Source: Acidovorax sp. GW101-3H11
Lineage (GTDB): Bacteria; Pseudomonadota; Gammaproteobacteria; Burkholderiales; Burkholderiaceae_C
Direction: 5' to 3'
Assembly (NCBI RefSeq): GCF_001633105.1
Contig: NZ_LUKZ01000025.1
Span: 94,611 to 158,610, forward strand
Length of the DNA stretch: 64,000 nt
Within the stretch, counting starts at the first letter, position 1. Each line of letters opens with the position of its first letter. Below, one piece after another: positions 17,490-25,255 of the stretch. A model generated the notes under the pieces. That model was given only the letters and a program-made list of their open reading frames with translations. It did no database searches and was not told where the DNA came from. Both the position numbers and the translations under genes were made by a program.

Positions 17490-17521
17490 AATGTAGCAAA
17501 AGCTTGTATCTTTTCTGTAAC
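17490..17521 (-). promoter_or_regulatory. possible promoter with OmpR-like half-sites
   Basis: Read on the minus strand, GTTACA (17516-17521) and GATACA (17505-17510) lie exactly 11 bases apart, like paired OmpR-family half-sites. TACATT (17490-17495) could be a -10. The site is about 240 bases upstream of the COG3014 gene, in the 321-base gap 17252-17572. No strong -35 is seen. The rest of the gap shows nothing I can name. Confidence 0.3.
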
Positions 17522-17572
17522 CGTTCGGGGCCTGCGGTACAGGCTGACACACAAAGCAGGGCGCGCTGCATG

Positions 17573-18319
17573 TCATGCCTCCACGCGGTTCAGCGGCATG
17601 CGGTACAGCCACACCACGCGCCCGCCCGGCGCGCGCAGCTGGGCGCTGGGCAGCACACCGGGCACGGCAAACTCCAGGCTCACCAGCCAGGCGCCTGGGG
17701 CCAGCTCGGCCTGGGCCTTGGCGGCGGCGCGGGCCATGCTCTCGGGCCGCTGGAACAGATAGACCATGCGGTAGGGGCTCCAGTCGGCCTTCCACATGTC
17801 GGCGCGCCGCACCTGGGCCCAGGGGCACAGCGCAGCGCACGCCAGGCGCAAGGGCCAGCTCCACTCTAGCCCTTCGAGCTGGGCCGCAGGGTAGGCATGG
17901 CGCAGGGCCTTGAGGCCGTCGCCCAGGCCACAGCCCGCATCGAGCACGCGCGCGCCCAGCGGCAGCGGTGCCTGCACGGCCAGTGCCTGCAGCGCATGGC
18001 GCGGGGTGGGGAACAGCGGCGCATCGCGCCAGGCATTGAGCGGGTACACCAGCAGCAGCAGCGCCAGCGGCACCAGCCACGCCCAGGTGGGCAGGCTGGC
18101 CGCGCCCAGCAGCGCCAGCGACAGCGGGAATCCCGTCGCAATCAACCCCCGCCGCCACCAGCTGCCGCCCAGCACACTGGCGGCCGTGCCCAGCAGGCAG
18201 GCGGCCAGCAAGGCGCCCACGGGCGGCACGGCAGCGCGCTGCAGCGCCACAAAAACCAGCCACGCACCCGCCCACGCCATCAGCGCGGGCAAGGGCCAGG
18301 GCATGCGCAGGGCCAGCAT
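17573..18319 (-). CDS. membrane-anchored class I methyltransferase
   Basis: A 248-residue protein. The first 95 residues contain about three hydrophobic segments (PALMAWAGAWLVFVAL, VGALLAACLLGTAASVL, WAWLVPLALLLLVYP). A Rossmann methyltransferase domain follows with the SAM motif ARVLDAGCGLGDGLKALR at about 123-140. Its substrate is unknown. A fusion of membrane helices to a soluble methyltransferase suggests a membrane lipid, quinone or envelope substrate; this is inference. It starts 20 bases after the stop of the upstream secreted-protein gene and is probably co-transcribed with it. Confidence 0.82.
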   Translation of the reverse strand: MLALRMPWPLPALMAWAGAWLVFVALQRAAVPPVGALLAACLLGTAASVLGGSWWRRGLIATGFPLSLALLGAASLPTWAWLVPLALLLLVYPLNAWRDAPLFPTPRHALQALAVQAPLPLGARVLDAGCGLGDGLKALRHAYPAAQLEGLEWSWPLRLACAALCPWAQVRRADMWKADWSPYRMVYLFQRPESMARAAAKAQAELAPGAWLVSLEFAVPGVLPSAQLRAPGGRVVWLYRMPLNRVEA

Positions 18320-18339
18320 GGGGTGTCTTCTCTCTCGGC

Positions 18340-19695
18340 TCAGCGACCGAACAGGCCACGCAGCAGGTTGACGGGGTTCACCACCTCGCCGGGGGTGCCC
18401 GCATCCGACGGTGCGCCGCCCGAGGGCTGGCCACTGCTGCCCATGCCACTCGAATAGGCCCCACCACCGGCACCAGCGCCTGCCGGAGCGGCGGGGCCCA
18501 TGCCCCCGCGCTGCCCCAGAATCTCCTCGCCCAGCATGGCCATGGTGTGCGACTTCACACGCACGCGCACCGACCATTCGGGCTCCCACGCGGCCTTGGG
18601 GTCGGCCGGGCGCGGGGGGTGCACGATGTGGCTTTCGCCGCCGTAGGCCATCATGCGCAGCATGGGCGTGGCATCGCGCCCACCGCCCGCAAAGATGCCC
18701 TGGGGAATGGCGCACTGCGTGGTCTCGGGCTGCAGCAGCACGCGCTCCTTGAGCCAGCGGTCGATGGTGGCGGGCGAGAGGTAGTCGAACAGGCCCATGC
18801 CCGTGTCCGGCGTTTCGGCGCTGGACCACATGATCAGGTCGTCCCCGCTCTGCGACATGGCATGCAGGTAGTAGGCGCGCGCATTGCGCACCGGCTGCCA
18901 GCTGGTGCCCATGCTGTCCTGCGGCTTGCCGGTGGTGCGCAGGTCGATGGCGGGCATCAAATCTTGCGCGGCACCCAGCGTGAACTTCATGGACGCAGGC
19001 ACGCCGTCGCCACGCACCTGGTGCTCGCCCACCACCGAGCTGTCCCGCGACAGGCTCACCTGGTTGCGTTCGTTGGGGTACAGCGCATAGGCCGGGCCCA
19101 CGCGCGGGCCCCGGTCGGGCACGGCGCGGCCTGCAAAGGCCTGGGCGTAGTCGGAGGGCTTGGCCCGCGCCAGATCGATCACGCGGGGCTGGCCCGCACG
19201 CACCGCGCTGCCGCAGCCCCAGTACAGCAGGATGCGGCCCTTGGGCTGGTGCTGCTGGTATTCCTGCGGCACCTCGCCCGGCTCGGTCTGGGTGGGCTGC
19301 GCGCGGGGTGGGATCAGCGGCAGGGATTCGCCCATGCGCATGCCGGGCGGGATGGCCTGGCTGGCCTCCACGCCGGGGCGCAGGCTGTTGTGCAGAGCGA
19401 GGTCGATGACACGCGGCGGCATGACGGACATGGCGCGGGCATGGCCATAGGCGGTGTTGCCGCTGCCCGCCCTGCCCTGCGCACCGCCGCCCATACCGCC
19501 CATGAGGCCACCGAGCATGCCGCCGCCGCCGGGCAGGCTGTCCATCTCGGGCATGCCCGCCATGGTGCCGGTGGACAGGTCCATCCACAGCTGGACCTTG
19601 GGGGGTTTGGTGTTCTGGGCCTGGGCGCCCAGGCTGGCGATGCACAGGCCGGCGGCCAGGCAGGCGGGGGGCAGGACAAAGCGCAAAGAGGTCAT
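18340..19695 (-). CDS. secreted protein of unknown function
   Basis: A 451-residue protein with a signal peptide (LPPACLAAGLCIASLGAQAQ). The N-terminal third has a glycine/methionine-rich low-complexity run (PGGGGMLGGLMGGMGGG at about 55-71). The middle includes GRILLYWGCGSAVRAGQPRV, a motif that recurs in proteins of this kind in betaproteobacteria but without a known role. The C-terminus has another Gly/Ser/Ala-rich linker and ends LLRGLFGR. It lies upstream of the membrane methyltransferase gene, 20 bases away. I do not recognise a catalytic domain. Confidence 0.78.
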   Translation of the reverse strand: MTSLRFVLPPACLAAGLCIASLGAQAQNTKPPKVQLWMDLSTGTMAGMPEMDSLPGGGGMLGGLMGGMGGGAQGRAGSGNTAYGHARAMSVMPPRVIDLALHNSLRPGVEASQAIPPGMRMGESLPLIPPRAQPTQTEPGEVPQEYQQHQPKGRILLYWGCGSAVRAGQPRVIDLARAKPSDYAQAFAGRAVPDRGPRVGPAYALYPNERNQVSLSRDSSVVGEHQVRGDGVPASMKFTLGAAQDLMPAIDLRTTGKPQDSMGTSWQPVRNARAYYLHAMSQSGDDLIMWSSAETPDTGMGLFDYLSPATIDRWLKERVLLQPETTQCAIPQGIFAGGGRDATPMLRMMAYGGESHIVHPPRPADPKAAWEPEWSVRVRVKSHTMAMLGEEILGQRGGMGPAAPAGAGAGGGAYSSGMGSSGQPSGGAPSDAGTPGEVVNPVNLLRGLFGR

Positions 19696-20050
19696 GGTGG
19701 TCTGTTCCGGGAGATACAGGAATCACCCGGCAAACCATCGTGGGCCGCAGCGCAGCGTCAGATCGCTGCCTGCCAAGGCCTTGCGGTCAACCCGGGTGTG
19801 TTGAACGCAGCGCAGTGTAGGCCCCGCACAGACGCATTTTGCCTGCGCAAGTTACGGCTGGAAACCGCTTGTGTGCGCTATTTCACGCATCTGGCGGCGG
19901 GCAAGGGGTACAGGCGATGCCCCCCTCTACGTATTGCACGTACCGTGAGCCCGGCACGGCTCCAGCTCGGACGCCAAACAAGGACCGCCACGCCGCGAGG
20001 GGATATCACCCCTGGGGAAAGCACTGCGGAAGATTGATGACGGCTCTTGG
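19696..20050. other. gap without recognised features
   Basis: A 355-base stretch lies between the start of the secreted-protein gene and the stop of the membrane-protein gene. It should hold the promoter for the gene starting at 19695. I see no hairpin, repeat or credible short gene; small open frames here are GC-driven. Confidence 0.5.
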
Positions 20051-20812
20051 TTAGCCGTCGTTGCGCTTGGCGGATGCCTCGGTGGAAGACGCCAGCCGCA
20101 CGTCCAGCTGGCTCCAAGGGATGTCACAGAGCTTCTCTGGCTGTGGCCACTTCTCTGGCCCGACCGCGAGATCGACGGGTGCGCCGACTTCGAGCGGTGC
20201 ACCGGAACCTTGGCTACTGAGAACGACGCCGCTGTTCGGAGCCCTGATAACAACAAGCTGCGTTTGCGGCCGATAGGCACTTTGCAGAGGGTCCTGGTCA
20301 TCGATGCCCAGAGTCTGGCTCTCGTAGTCGTAGACCGTGAAAACTTCGTCCTCGTTCGTGCGCAAGAAGTACATGAGGCCGCCATGCTCCGGCTCTTGGA
20401 AGCGCCTGGCTTCTGTGAAGACGTATCGTTCTTCGCTGACCAGCGCATCCGCGAGATCTTGTCGCAGCAGTGGCCGATAGTCAGGCAAGGTACGCACCCA
20501 TTTGACGCTCGACCTGACCGCTAGGACAGCGCAGGCGGGTGTGGCCAGGGCCATGACCCATAACGTTGCGGTACTGCGCAACCCGAGGTGGACATCCCAT
20601 ACCTTGCTTGCGAGCCAACCAAGCAAGAGCCAAACGACAACAAGCGTCAGCAGGCTGGTTGCCCACAGAACAAACGCGTTTTCAGTTCCTTGCTTCAGTC
20701 GGGCTGCTGCGGTGGGTGCACTCGAAAACAGCTTGCCGATGGCCGCTTGCTCCTCGGGTGTGGCGGGACGTTGATGCCCATGCGGCGCGTCCGAAGCACT
20801 AACTTCCTTCAC
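20051..20812 (-). CDS. membrane protein of unknown function
   Basis: A 253-residue protein starting with GTG at 20812. Two hydrophobic helices lie at about 48-68 (LWATSLLTLVVVWLLLGWLA) and 82-98 (LWVMALATPACAVLAV), followed by a soluble C-terminal part of 150 residues. That part contains YFLRTNEDEVFTVYDYES and ends in a polar tail. GC and codon use are somewhat lower than in parB next door. I do not recognise the family. It is downstream of parB on the same strand, 64 bases away, so read-through from parB is possible. Confidence 0.7.
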   Translation of the reverse strand: MKEVSASDAPHGHQRPATPEEQAAIGKLFSSAPTAAARLKQGTENAFVLWATSLLTLVVVWLLLGWLASKVWDVHLGLRSTATLWVMALATPACAVLAVRSSVKWVRTLPDYRPLLRQDLADALVSEERYVFTEARRFQEPEHGGLMYFLRTNEDEVFTVYDYESQTLGIDDQDPLQSAYRPQTQLVVIRAPNSGVVLSSQGSGAPLEVGAPVDLAVGPEKWPQPEKLCDIPWSQLDVRLASSTEASAKRNDG

Positions 20813-20876
20813 GATGCACCCCAGTGTGTTCCCGGAAAGGTTTTGAACAGGTTCAGAGCGCTACCCGACGGAATAG

Positions 20877-21794
20877 TCAGCCGCGCAGGCGGTCGATCAA
20901 CCCGTTCAGCGCCTCCAGCGACCCAAACTGGATCGCCAGCTCGCCCATATCCTCCACCCGGCCATGGCGCTTGACGCGCTTTTTGACGCGCACCTCGACC
21001 TCGGCCATGAGCAGGTCCGAGAGTTCTTCTTCCACGCGCTTCAGGTCGCGCGACTTTTCCTTTTTGGGCTTTTGCGGCACCAGGCTGAACTCGGCGCTGA
21101 GCTTTTTCACCAGCGCCTCGGCCTCGCGCACCGACAGCGTCTTGGCCGCGATCTGGTTGCCCGCCGTGATCTGCGCGGCGCGGTCCAGCGCCAGCAGCGC
21201 GCGCGCATGGCCCATGTCGATGTCGCCCGCCATCAGCATGGTCTGCACGGGCTCGGCCAGGTTCAACAGGCGCAGCAGGTTGCTGGCGGCGCTGCGCGAG
21301 CGGCCCACGGCCTGCGCGGCCAGCTCGTGCGTGAGGCCAAATTCGCGCACCAGGCGCTGCAGGCCCTGGGCTTCTTCCAGCGGGTTCAGGTCTTCGCGCT
21401 GGATGTTCTCGATGAGCGCCATCGCCGCCGCCGACTCGTTGGGCACGTCGCGCACCAGCACTGGCACCTCGGCCAGGCCCGCCAGGCGCGAGGCCCGAAA
21501 GCGCCGCTCGCCCGCGATGATTTCGTACTTGCCTGCGTGCTCGCCATCGACCAGGCGCCGCACCAGGATGGGCTGCATGATGCCCTGGGCCTTGATGGAC
21601 TCGGCCAGCTCGTACAGCGCGCCTTCGTCCATGCGCGTGCGCGGCTGGTAGACACCGGGCACCAGTTCGCTCAGCGGCAGGCTGCTGGGCAGGCCTGCCT
21701 CGGCGGCCTGGGCCTGCTCCACTTTGTCTTCGACCTTGGGGCCCAGCAGGGCTTCCAGGCCTCGGCCGAGGCCCTTGGGTTTTTTGGTGACCAT
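20877..21794 (-). CDS. parB: chromosome-partitioning protein ParB
   Basis: A 305-residue ParB/Spo0J protein. The N-terminus KPKGLGRGLEALLG is the ParA-contact tail. The ParB-CTPase domain includes YQPRTRMDE and the GERRFRAS box (about 95-102). The HTH (LTHELAAQAVGRSRSAASNL) binds parS. The C-terminal dimer domain ends IDRLRG. ParB loads on parS and slides as a CTP-dependent clamp. Four parS-like sites lie 2.8-6.8 kb away, inside the gene block upstream. Cupin, small membrane-protein and hydrolase genes separate it from parA, which is unusual for these normally adjacent genes. Confidence 0.97.
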   Translation of the reverse strand: MVTKKPKGLGRGLEALLGPKVEDKVEQAQAAEAGLPSSLPLSELVPGVYQPRTRMDEGALYELAESIKAQGIMQPILVRRLVDGEHAGKYEIIAGERRFRASRLAGLAEVPVLVRDVPNESAAAMALIENIQREDLNPLEEAQGLQRLVREFGLTHELAAQAVGRSRSAASNLLRLLNLAEPVQTMLMAGDIDMGHARALLALDRAAQITAGNQIAAKTLSVREAEALVKKLSAEFSLVPQKPKKEKSRDLKRVEEELSDLLMAEVEVRVKKRVKRHGRVEDMGELAIQFGSLEALNGLIDRLRG

Positions 21795-21836
21795 GCGGTG
21801 TCTTCTTCTCGAAAAGGAATAGGGAGAGGGAAATCT

Positions 21837-22133
21837 TCAGCGGTCGATGATGACCAGCGTGCCGTGGCTGCCAGGCGCCACGGCGTGGGGCACGCCTGCG
21901 GGCACGATGAACACCTCGCCCGCGTGCACCTCGGTGACCTGGCCTTGCAGGTCCAGGCGCATGCAGCCGTCCAGCACCAGCAGGGCTTCGTCAAAGTCGT
22001 GCGATTCGTCGGGGTAGGCCGCGTCGTCCATGCGCAGCACCTTGAGATTGGCGCCTGCCGCCCGGCCCACCACCGTGGAGTTCCAGGCGCGGGGCAGTTG
22101 GTCGGCGATGGCGGTGAGAGCGATTTTGGACAT
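21837..22133 (-). CDS. small cupin protein
   Basis: A 98-residue single-domain cupin. Residues HDFDEALLVLDGCMRLDLQG and EVFIVPAGVPHAVAPGSHG correspond to the two cupin motifs, with His/Glu and PHAV positions for metal binding. The function is unknown: such single cupins can be isomerases, dioxygenases or sensors. It sits between parB (42 bases downstream) and a small membrane-protein gene. Confidence 0.85.
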   Translation of the reverse strand: MSKIALTAIADQLPRAWNSTVVGRAAGANLKVLRMDDAAYPDESHDFDEALLVLDGCMRLDLQGQVTEVHAGEVFIVPAGVPHAVAPGSHGTLVIIDR

Positions 22134-22158
22134 GGATGCGAAACGGTACAGGGGGTTT

Positions 22159-22428
22159 TCAACGCGGCGCACGGCCCATGGCACGGCGCTTTTTTCGGCT
22201 GCGCCACAGGCGCAGCCACACACCGAACGCCACTGTGAGCAGCACCAGGGCCAGCATGAACTGCCCCAGCGCGCCCACCACCACCGCGCTGCTGGGCAGC
22301 AGCCAGGCCAGCACCACCTGCAAGGCGTCGCCAAGCCAGTAGAAGTCAGCCGTGACCCGCCGAGGTGGAGGGACAGCATCGCCCGCCGTCACTGGCGGAC
22401 GCTTGCGCCAGAAGGCCCAGCGGCTCAT
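22159..22428 (-). CDS. small membrane protein
   Basis: An 89-residue protein with two hydrophobic helices (LGDALQVVLAWLLPSSAVVV and LGQFMLALVLLTVAFGVWLR) and positively charged ends (RSRKKRRAMGR), so both ends probably face the cytoplasm. The start overlaps the stop of the upstream hydrolase by four bases (ATGA), which shows translational coupling. No function is recognised. Confidence 0.72.
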   Translation of the reverse strand: MSRWAFWRKRPPVTAGDAVPPPRRVTADFYWLGDALQVVLAWLLPSSAVVVGALGQFMLALVLLTVAFGVWLRLWRSRKKRRAMGRAPR

Positions 22429-22967
22429 GCCGGGGTGGCGAGCTGCATCAGCCAGCCCCGCCCCTCTTCCCAGTCGCCCAGCCCGGATTCGGCATTGATG
22501 TGGCCACGATCGCCATAGTCCACAAACCGCGCACCCCAGGCCTGCGCCAACCCTTCGGCGCGCTCGAAGCTGCAGTACGGGTCGTTGCGGCTGCCCACCA
22601 GCACGGCCGGGAACGGCAGGGGCTGACGCGCAATGGGCGCCCAGCCGTGGATCTGCGCGGCCAGGTCGGGCCGCTCCACATCGCCCGGCGCCACCAGCAG
22701 CGCGCCGCGCACCTTGGCCGCGTGGCGGGTGTGTGCCGCCCACCAGGCGGTAAGGATGCAGCCCAGGCTGTGCGCCGCCAGCACCACGGGGCCCTCGGCA
22801 TCGGCCACGGTTTCTTCCAGGCGCGCAGACCAGTCGCCGCGCAGCGGGCGCATCCAGTCGTGCTGCTCCACGCGCTGGTCGCCGTGCGCGGTCTCCCAGC
22901 GGCTTTGCCAGTGCTCGGGGCCGGAGTTCTGCCAGCCGGGCAGCAGCAGGATGTTGGCGGGCTTCAT
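22425..22967 (-). CDS. RBBP9/YdeN-type serine hydrolase
   Basis: A 180-residue small alpha/beta hydrolase of the RBBP9/YdeN family. It has LLLPGWQNSGPEHWQSRWE at the start, nucleophile motif AHSLGC (about 66-71), an acidic residue in VGSRNDPYCS, and histidine in DRGHINAESG. The substrate is unknown. ATG 22967 is used in preference to an upstream TTG at 22976. The upstream sequence is an AGCTAT-type repeat, so the ribosome site is weak. It lies between parA and parB. Confidence 0.88.
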   Translation of the reverse strand: MKPANILLLPGWQNSGPEHWQSRWETAHGDQRVEQHDWMRPLRGDWSARLEETVADAEGPVVLAAHSLGCILTAWWAAHTRHAAKVRGALLVAPGDVERPDLAAQIHGWAPIARQPLPFPAVLVGSRNDPYCSFERAEGLAQAWGARFVDYGDRGHINAESGLGDWEEGRGWLMQLATPA

Positions 22968-22968
22968 T

Positions 22969-22990
22969 ACTATCAATTCAATAGCTACTC
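22969..22990. repeat. AGCTAT-type dyad repeat
   Basis: CTATCAATTCAATAG followed by CTACTCGCG is one copy of a short inverted repeat found in several gaps of this window (also near 11562, 30722, 32171, 49345, 51420 and 59171). It is typical of Acidovorax-type genomes. This copy lies between the parA stop and the hydrolase start. Confidence 0.6.
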
Positions 22991-23001
22991 GCGCTTATCC
23001 A

Positions 23002-23814
23002 TCAGGCGGAAGCAGGCATTTTGGCCATGGAAGAGGCCGCAGCGGGCATGTTCTTCACGCGCGCGACCATCTCCTCGGCAAACTCGACGAAAGCCTGGCT
23101 GCCCTTGGCGGCTGGGTCGAACACCACGCCCGGCAGCCCGTAGCTGGGCGCCTCGGCCAGGCGCACGTTGCGCGGGATCACGCTGTTGAACACCTTGTCG
23201 CCAAAGTGGCCCTTGAGCTGGTCGCTCACCTGCTGCTGCAGCGTGATGCGCGGGTCGAACATCACGCGCAGCAGGCCGATGATCTGCAGATCGGCATTCA
23301 GGTTGGCATGCACCTGCTTGATGGTGTTCACCAGATCGGTCAGCCCCTCGAGCGCGAAGTATTCGCACTGCATGGGCACGATCACGCCGTGGGCGCTGCA
23401 CAGGCCGTTGAGGGTGAGCATGCTCAAGGACGGCGGGCAGTCGATGAGCACAAAGTCGAAGTCAGCATCCGCCTCGGCCAGCGCGGCTTTCAGGCGTTTT
23501 TCGCGGTGCTCCAGCGTCACCAGCTCCACCTCGGCGCCCGCCAGTTCGCGGTTGGCGCCCAGCACCCAGTAGCCACATTTGTCGGCCAGCACGGCCGCCT
23601 CTTTCACCGAGGCGGATTCGAGCAGCACGTCGTACACCGTGAGGTCCAAGCTGCGCTTGTCCACGCCCGAGCCCATGGTGGCGTTGCCCTGTGGGTCCAG
23701 GTCCACCATCAGCACGCGCTGGCCGATCTTGGCCAGGCCGGCAGCGAGGTTGACGGTGGTGGTGGTCTTGCCCACCCCACCCTTTTGATTGGCAACGCAA
23801 AAGATCTTGGCCAT
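23002..23814 (-). CDS. parA: chromosome-partitioning ATPase ParA
   Basis: A 270-residue ParA/Soj ATPase. The deviant Walker A motif is KGGVGKTTT (about 11-19), and the switch region VDLDPQGNATMGSG follows. VLIDCPPSLSMLT is the Walker B region. ParA forms ATP-dependent gradients on the nucleoid and moves ParB-parS complexes. It lies close to the parS-bearing rsmG-mnmG block, with LysE-type and rsmG genes upstream on the same strand. Confidence 0.97.
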   Translation of the reverse strand: MAKIFCVANQKGGVGKTTTTVNLAAGLAKIGQRVLMVDLDPQGNATMGSGVDKRSLDLTVYDVLLESASVKEAAVLADKCGYWVLGANRELAGAEVELVTLEHREKRLKAALAEADADFDFVLIDCPPSLSMLTLNGLCSAHGVIVPMQCEYFALEGLTDLVNTIKQVHANLNADLQIIGLLRVMFDPRITLQQQVSDQLKGHFGDKVFNSVIPRNVRLAEAPSYGLPGVVFDPAAKGSQAFVEFAEEMVARVKNMPAAASSMAKMPASA

Positions 23815-23838
23815 GTGGGTGCTGCAGTTCGTGTGGTG

Positions 23839-24453
23839 TTATTTGGAGATGGCCAGCTTGATGCCAAAGCCGATCAGGAAGACGCCCGCGACCTTTTCCA
23901 GCACGCGGCCGATGCGCGGGTTGGCGCGCATGCGCTCGGCCAGGTGGTGCGTGAGCAGCACGGCGATCAGGCCATAGAGAAACGTCAATGCCGCCACCGT
24001 GGCAGCCATCACGCCAAAGGTCAGCATGCCCTGGTGGCGCGCAGGATCGACGAACAGCGGGAAGAACGCCATGTAGAACACGATGGCCTTGGGGTTGAGC
24101 AAGGTGATGAGTCCGGCCTGCTTGAAGTAGTGGCGCGGCTCGATGTTCAGGATGGGCTGGGCGCCCGGCTTGGCCGTGACCATCTTGAAGCCCAGCCACG
24201 CGAGGTAGGCCGCGCCCAGCCACTGCACCGCGTGGAAGGCTGTGGGGTAGGTGGCGAGCAGCGCCGCCACACCGGCCACCGCCGCCCACATCAACACCTG
24301 GTCGCCCGCAATCACGCCCATGGTGGCGGCCATGCCGCCGCGCACACCGCCCTTGCTGGTGGAGGTGATGAGTGCCAGATTGCCCGGGCCTGGAATGAGC
24401 AGGAACAACACGATGGCGGCGACGAAGGCGCCGTAGTCTGCGATGCCGAACAT
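23839..24453 (-). CDS. LysE-family amino acid exporter
   Basis: A 204-residue membrane protein with about five or six hydrophobic helices. The family signature reads LLIPGPGNLALITSTSKGG (about 18-36), and the loop NPKAIVFYMAFFPLFVDP matches RhtB/LysE exporters. It would export amino acids or derivatives across the inner membrane; the substrate is unknown. It sits between rsmG and parA, 24 bases from parA, an insertion relative to the common rsmG-parA order. Confidence 0.9.
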   Translation of the reverse strand: MFGIADYGAFVAAIVLFLLIPGPGNLALITSTSKGGVRGGMAATMGVIAGDQVLMWAAVAGVAALLATYPTAFHAVQWLGAAYLAWLGFKMVTAKPGAQPILNIEPRHYFKQAGLITLLNPKAIVFYMAFFPLFVDPARHQGMLTFGVMAATVAALTFLYGLIAVLLTHHLAERMRANPRIGRVLEKVAGVFLIGFGIKLAISK

Positions 24454-24571
24454 GGTTTCTCCCGGTAGGCTGGGGGTGGGGGCAGGAAAGGCCGCCCCGA
24501 AGTGAGGAACCGAGTTTACGCGACCACCCTGCCCCAGTCGCCGAAAAGTCGGCGCCAGGTGGTCAGCTCGG

Positions 24572-25255
24572 TCAGGCGGGCTTCATCCAGACGATGCAGC
24601 GCTCGGCATCCAGACCGGGCACGGTGAGCTGTTCCACGTGAAACACCGCCACATCCGCAGGCAGTGCGGCGATTTCGTCCTCGGGGTGTTTGCCTTTCAT
24701 AGCCAGCCACACACCGTGGGGCGCGGCCAGTGCGCTGCGCGACCAGGTGACAAAGTCCGGCAACGAGGCAAACGCGCGGCAGCTGATGAGGTCAAACGGT
24801 GTGCTCAGCGTCTCGACCCGCGCATGCACGCCATGCAGGTTGCGCAGCTTGAGCGCCACCGCCGCCTGCTGGATGAACGCGGCCTTCTTACCCACGGTGT
24901 CCACACAGCTCACATCCACATCCGGGCAGCAAATGGCAAACACCACGCCCGGCAAGCCGCCGCCCGATCCCACATCCAGCAGCTTCACCGCCGCCACCCC
25001 GCCCTGCTGCAGGCCCGCCACATGCCGCCGCAGCGGCGCCACGGCGGCCAGGCTGTCCAGCAGGTGGTGCGTCATCATCTCCTGCGGGTCACGCACGGCG
25101 GTCAGGTTGTAGACCTTGTTCCACTTCTGCAGCAGCGCCAGGAAGTCCATCAACAGCCCGACCTGCGCATCGCTCAGGCCCAGCGCCAGGGCCTCCGCCC
25201 CGGCTTGCAATTGCTGGCGCAGGCTGTCGTTGTTGCTGTTCACCGCCATCGTCAT
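24572..25255 (-). CDS. rsmG: 16S rRNA 7-methylguanosine methyltransferase
   Basis: A 227-residue RsmG/GidB protein. The core has [20 protein letters not shown], the SAM-binding [17 protein letters not shown] (about 92-108), and [12 protein letters not shown]. It methylates N7 of G527 in 16S rRNA. The ATG at 25255 overlaps the mnmG stop by four bases, so translation is coupled. The coding sequence contains a parS-like site at 24630. Confidence 0.96.
   Translation of the reverse strand: MTMAVNSNNDSLRQQLQAGAEALALGLSDAQVGLLMDFLALLQKWNKVYNLTAVRDPQEMMTHHLLDSLAAVAPLRRHVAGLQQGGVAAVKLLDVGSGGGLPGVVFAICCPDVDVSCVDTVGKKAAFIQQAAVALKLRNLHGVHARVETLSTPFDLISCRAFASLPDFVTWSRSALAAPHGVWLAMKGKHPEDEIAALPADVAVFHVEQLTVPGLDAERCIVWMKPA
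24630..24645. promoter_or_regulatory. parS-like ParB site inside rsmG
   Basis: TGTTCCACGTGAAACA matches the parS consensus TGTTTCACGTGAAACA at 15 of 16 bases. Confidence 0.85.
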
